Of a DNA stretch of 64,000 nt, positions 62,248 through 64,000 are shown in pieces. Source of the stretch: Monodelphis domestica (taxonomy: Eukaryota > Chordata > Mammalia > Didelphimorphia > Didelphidae); contig NC_077233.1 of NCBI RefSeq assembly GCF_027887165.1, positions 233,497,324 to 233,561,323 on the forward strand, read 5' to 3'. Made by a program: the position numbers and the translations under genes. Below the pieces are notes generated by a model that did no database searches, had not been told where the DNA came from, and worked only from the letters and a program-made list of their open reading frames with translations. Positions within the stretch are counted from its first letter, which is position 1, and every line of letters begins with the position of its first letter.

Positions 62248-62310
62248 AATATTAAAAATCTAGAAAATGTAATTGGGAAATATTTAATAAAATAAATAAG
62301 AAAATATTTT

Positions 62311-62689
62311 TTAAAAGGAGTGGGCTGGACTTCTCAGGTTCCTTTCAGCTCCAAGATTCTAGCTCTTATTTAAGGGACAACAATAGAGGAATTAAATAAG
62401 ATAAATATATTAATAATAATAATAATAAAAATAGCTCACATTTCTAGACTAACACCTTGCCCCCAACCTTCTAATAGCTAGAACACAGTGAATGGCACAA
62501 AGTAAGTGCTTAATAAATGTTTATTGTGTTGAAAAAAAAACAAAAGAAATCCAACTTGCTCCCAATGTATGGCTAAGATTGTTTCTAAATCCTATGGCAG
62601 AGGCAAAGAAGCATGAGAAGCTCTGCCCTCTGGGGGAAACATTCTAGCTGGAATTTTACTTTGGGTGGAATATAGTGCAGAAGAAGTCA
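62311..62689. other. Intergenic, short (TAA)n run
   Basis: A (taa)n run lies near 62,409-62,431 and a MIR-like edge near 62,480-62,525 ('agtaagtgcttaataaatgt'). No gene. Confidence 0.45.
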
Positions 62690-62980
62690 AGGATTTGGGG
62701 CCAAAAGTCATGGGTTTTAATTCTGTTTCTTGCACTATTCACTAGTTGTATGACCTTGGGTAAGTTGTTTAACTTCTCTAATAATTCTCATCTGTAAAAT
62801 GAACACAAGATGAACCTTTCTAACTCTTAGCCTGCTACTGTCTTTACTGTGCCATGTAGGTGTCCATTTAACAGCTGGGGAAAATGAGGCAAACAGCAGT
62901 TAAGTGTTAAGAGTTCTAGGTTACATGGTTACTAAGTGTCTTAAGGCTGTATTTGAATTCAGATCTATTCTAACTCAAAA
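62690..62980 (+). mobile_element. MIR-type SINE remnants
   Basis: 'actagttgtatgaccttggg' and 'attctcatctgtaaaatgaa' in the plus direction, then a second minus-strand scrap at 62,870-62,975. Confidence 0.6.
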
Positions 62981-63119
62981 CTTGGCTTGAATAAACTGCC
63001 AAAGAGGTCCAGGATACAAAAGGTTAAGAAACCTCGACCCAGGGGAATTGAGAATTTCCTAATGTACTTCCAAAGGGAGGGTTTAAAAAAAATTAAATTT
63101 AATTTAATGTATTCTTAGT

Positions 63120-63325
63120 GAATAGAGTGCAGGGCATGGAATTAAAGAACCTGAGTTCAAATGGACTTCAGACATTTATTGCACGTATGATTCTGGGCAA
63201 GTCACATAATCCTATTTGTCTTCATTTCCTGAGCTGGAGAAGGAAATGGCAAAATGCTCCAGTGTCTTTGCCAAGAAAACCCCTCATGAGGTCCTGAAGA
63301 GTCAGAGACAAGTAACTGATGTTAC
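63120..63325 (+). mobile_element. SINE family B
   Basis: 'gaatagagtgcagggcatgg' to 'gaagagtcagagacaag'. Confidence 0.88.
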
Positions 63326-63556
63326 AACAAAAATGTACTTCCAGGGAAAGGTGGTCCCTCTCACAGGAAGCTACGGATGCCGAGAGACAAAAGTGAGGAA
63401 GGAAGGCGTCTGTACATAGGCACAAGCTTTAAGCTGAGAAATTCAGCTGTCCATGACTCCAGTCCTACATACTTTCGTCTGAAATCATCATGTGTTATTA
63501 AGGAGCCAGATGAGAATAGGAGCATCACAGATTTAGAGGGAGAAAGGATCTGATTG

Positions 63557-63788
63557 CTTCAGTTTCCTCATTTGTAAAGTGAGCTGGGGAAGAAATGGCA
63601 AACCACTCCAGTATCTGGCATCAGACACTTACAAGCTGGATGACCCTGGGCAAATTTTTGCCTTAGTTTCCTTATCTGTAAAATGAGCTGGAGAAGGAAA
63701 TGGCAAACTAACTCCAGTATCTTTGCCAAGAAAACCCCAAATGGGGTCATGAAGAGCTGGACATGACTAAAAAATGACTGAACAACAG
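63557..63788 (+). mobile_element. SINE family B, with partial internal duplication
   Basis: The 'cagtttcctcatttgtaaag ... aaaccactccagtatct' segment occurs twice, at 63,557-63,617 and 63,663-63,723, before the RTE-like end 'agctggacatgac'. Confidence 0.85.
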
Positions 63789-63977
63789 GAAGATGGAACA
63801 GCTCTTCATAGCAGTGCCTACCTCACAGAATTGTTATGGGGGCCAAATGAGATAATATTTATAAAGTGGGTCTGGCACATAGTATTTCTATTTCTGGCAC
63901 ATATTTATTTTTATAAATGTTAGCTATTGTTATGAAGTTTGTTAGTCATTATTATTACTATGAACTCTTTCTTAGAA

Positions 63978-64000
63978 TATTTTTTTTAAAACTCCTACCC
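63978..64000 (-). mobile_element. SINE family A cut by window end
   Basis: 'ttttttttaaaactcctacc' is the usual first bases of a minus-strand copy; the rest lies beyond the window. Confidence 0.5.

Larger units (their letters stand above)
61651..62310 (+). mobile_element. L1 3' tail with two nested SINEs
   Basis: L1 3' UTR phrases ('tgctatccacctccagaaaa', 'taatatggaaatatattttt', 'tgggaaatatttaataaaat') appear in three pieces, separated by family A SINEs at 61,709-61,912 (minus) and 62,044-62,247 (plus). Confidence 0.65.

Overview
The window looks like one piece of a marsupial nuclear genome. The main evidence is about 40 copies of tRNA-derived SINEs typical of marsupials, long L1 fragments whose ORF2 end reads like mammalian L1, several solo retroviral LTRs and MIR-type SINEs. 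Exons are small and scattered among long introns, so it is neither bacterial nor viral. I cannot settle the species. Names used below: family A is a ~190-200 bp tRNA-type SINE with an A-box-like TGGCTCAGTGGATTGAGAG, a B-box GGTTCAAATC and a tail ending TAAGGGTTTAAAA. Family B has a similar tRNA-like head, but its 3' end (AAGAGTCGGACACGACTG-like) resembles the end of BovB/RTE LINEs. MIR-type is the mammal-wide core SINE. Families C and D are repeats I recognise as multi-copy here but do not name.

The only protein-coding gene I can support is RPS15A (ribosomal protein uS8), on the + strand. Its promoter and TOP-type exon 1 lie at 16,380-16,471, the ATG is at 18,779, the stop at 22,467 and the poly(A) signal at 22,486. 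All splice sites are canonical and the encoded protein is 130 aa, the full family length. No exon of a neighbouring gene was recognised on either side.

Layout: 1-16 kb holds old repeats, two solo LTRs, a 1.5 kb L1 3' fragment with clear target duplications, a long TTTC microsatellite and an unusual non-LTR ORF remnant. 16.4-22.5 kb is RPS15A. 22.5-31 kb is repeat-poor intergenic sequence with few recognisable parts. 31-41.5 kb has GC-rich stretches without a recognised gene, a possible conserved non-coding element, a 400 bp purine tract and a SINE dimer. 41.5-48 kb is dense in repeats and contains the most striking structure: an L1 into which an LTR inserted, then an L1 into that LTR, then another LTR into that L1. 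48-56 kb has more solo LTRs and a ~200 bp near-identical inverted duplication 2.6 kb apart. 56-64 kb has simple repeats, an AT-rich array and nested SINEs.

I found no previously undescribed gene system. The points most worth a second look are the nested insertion stack, the inverted duplication, and the paired LTR families with intact 4 bp target duplications.
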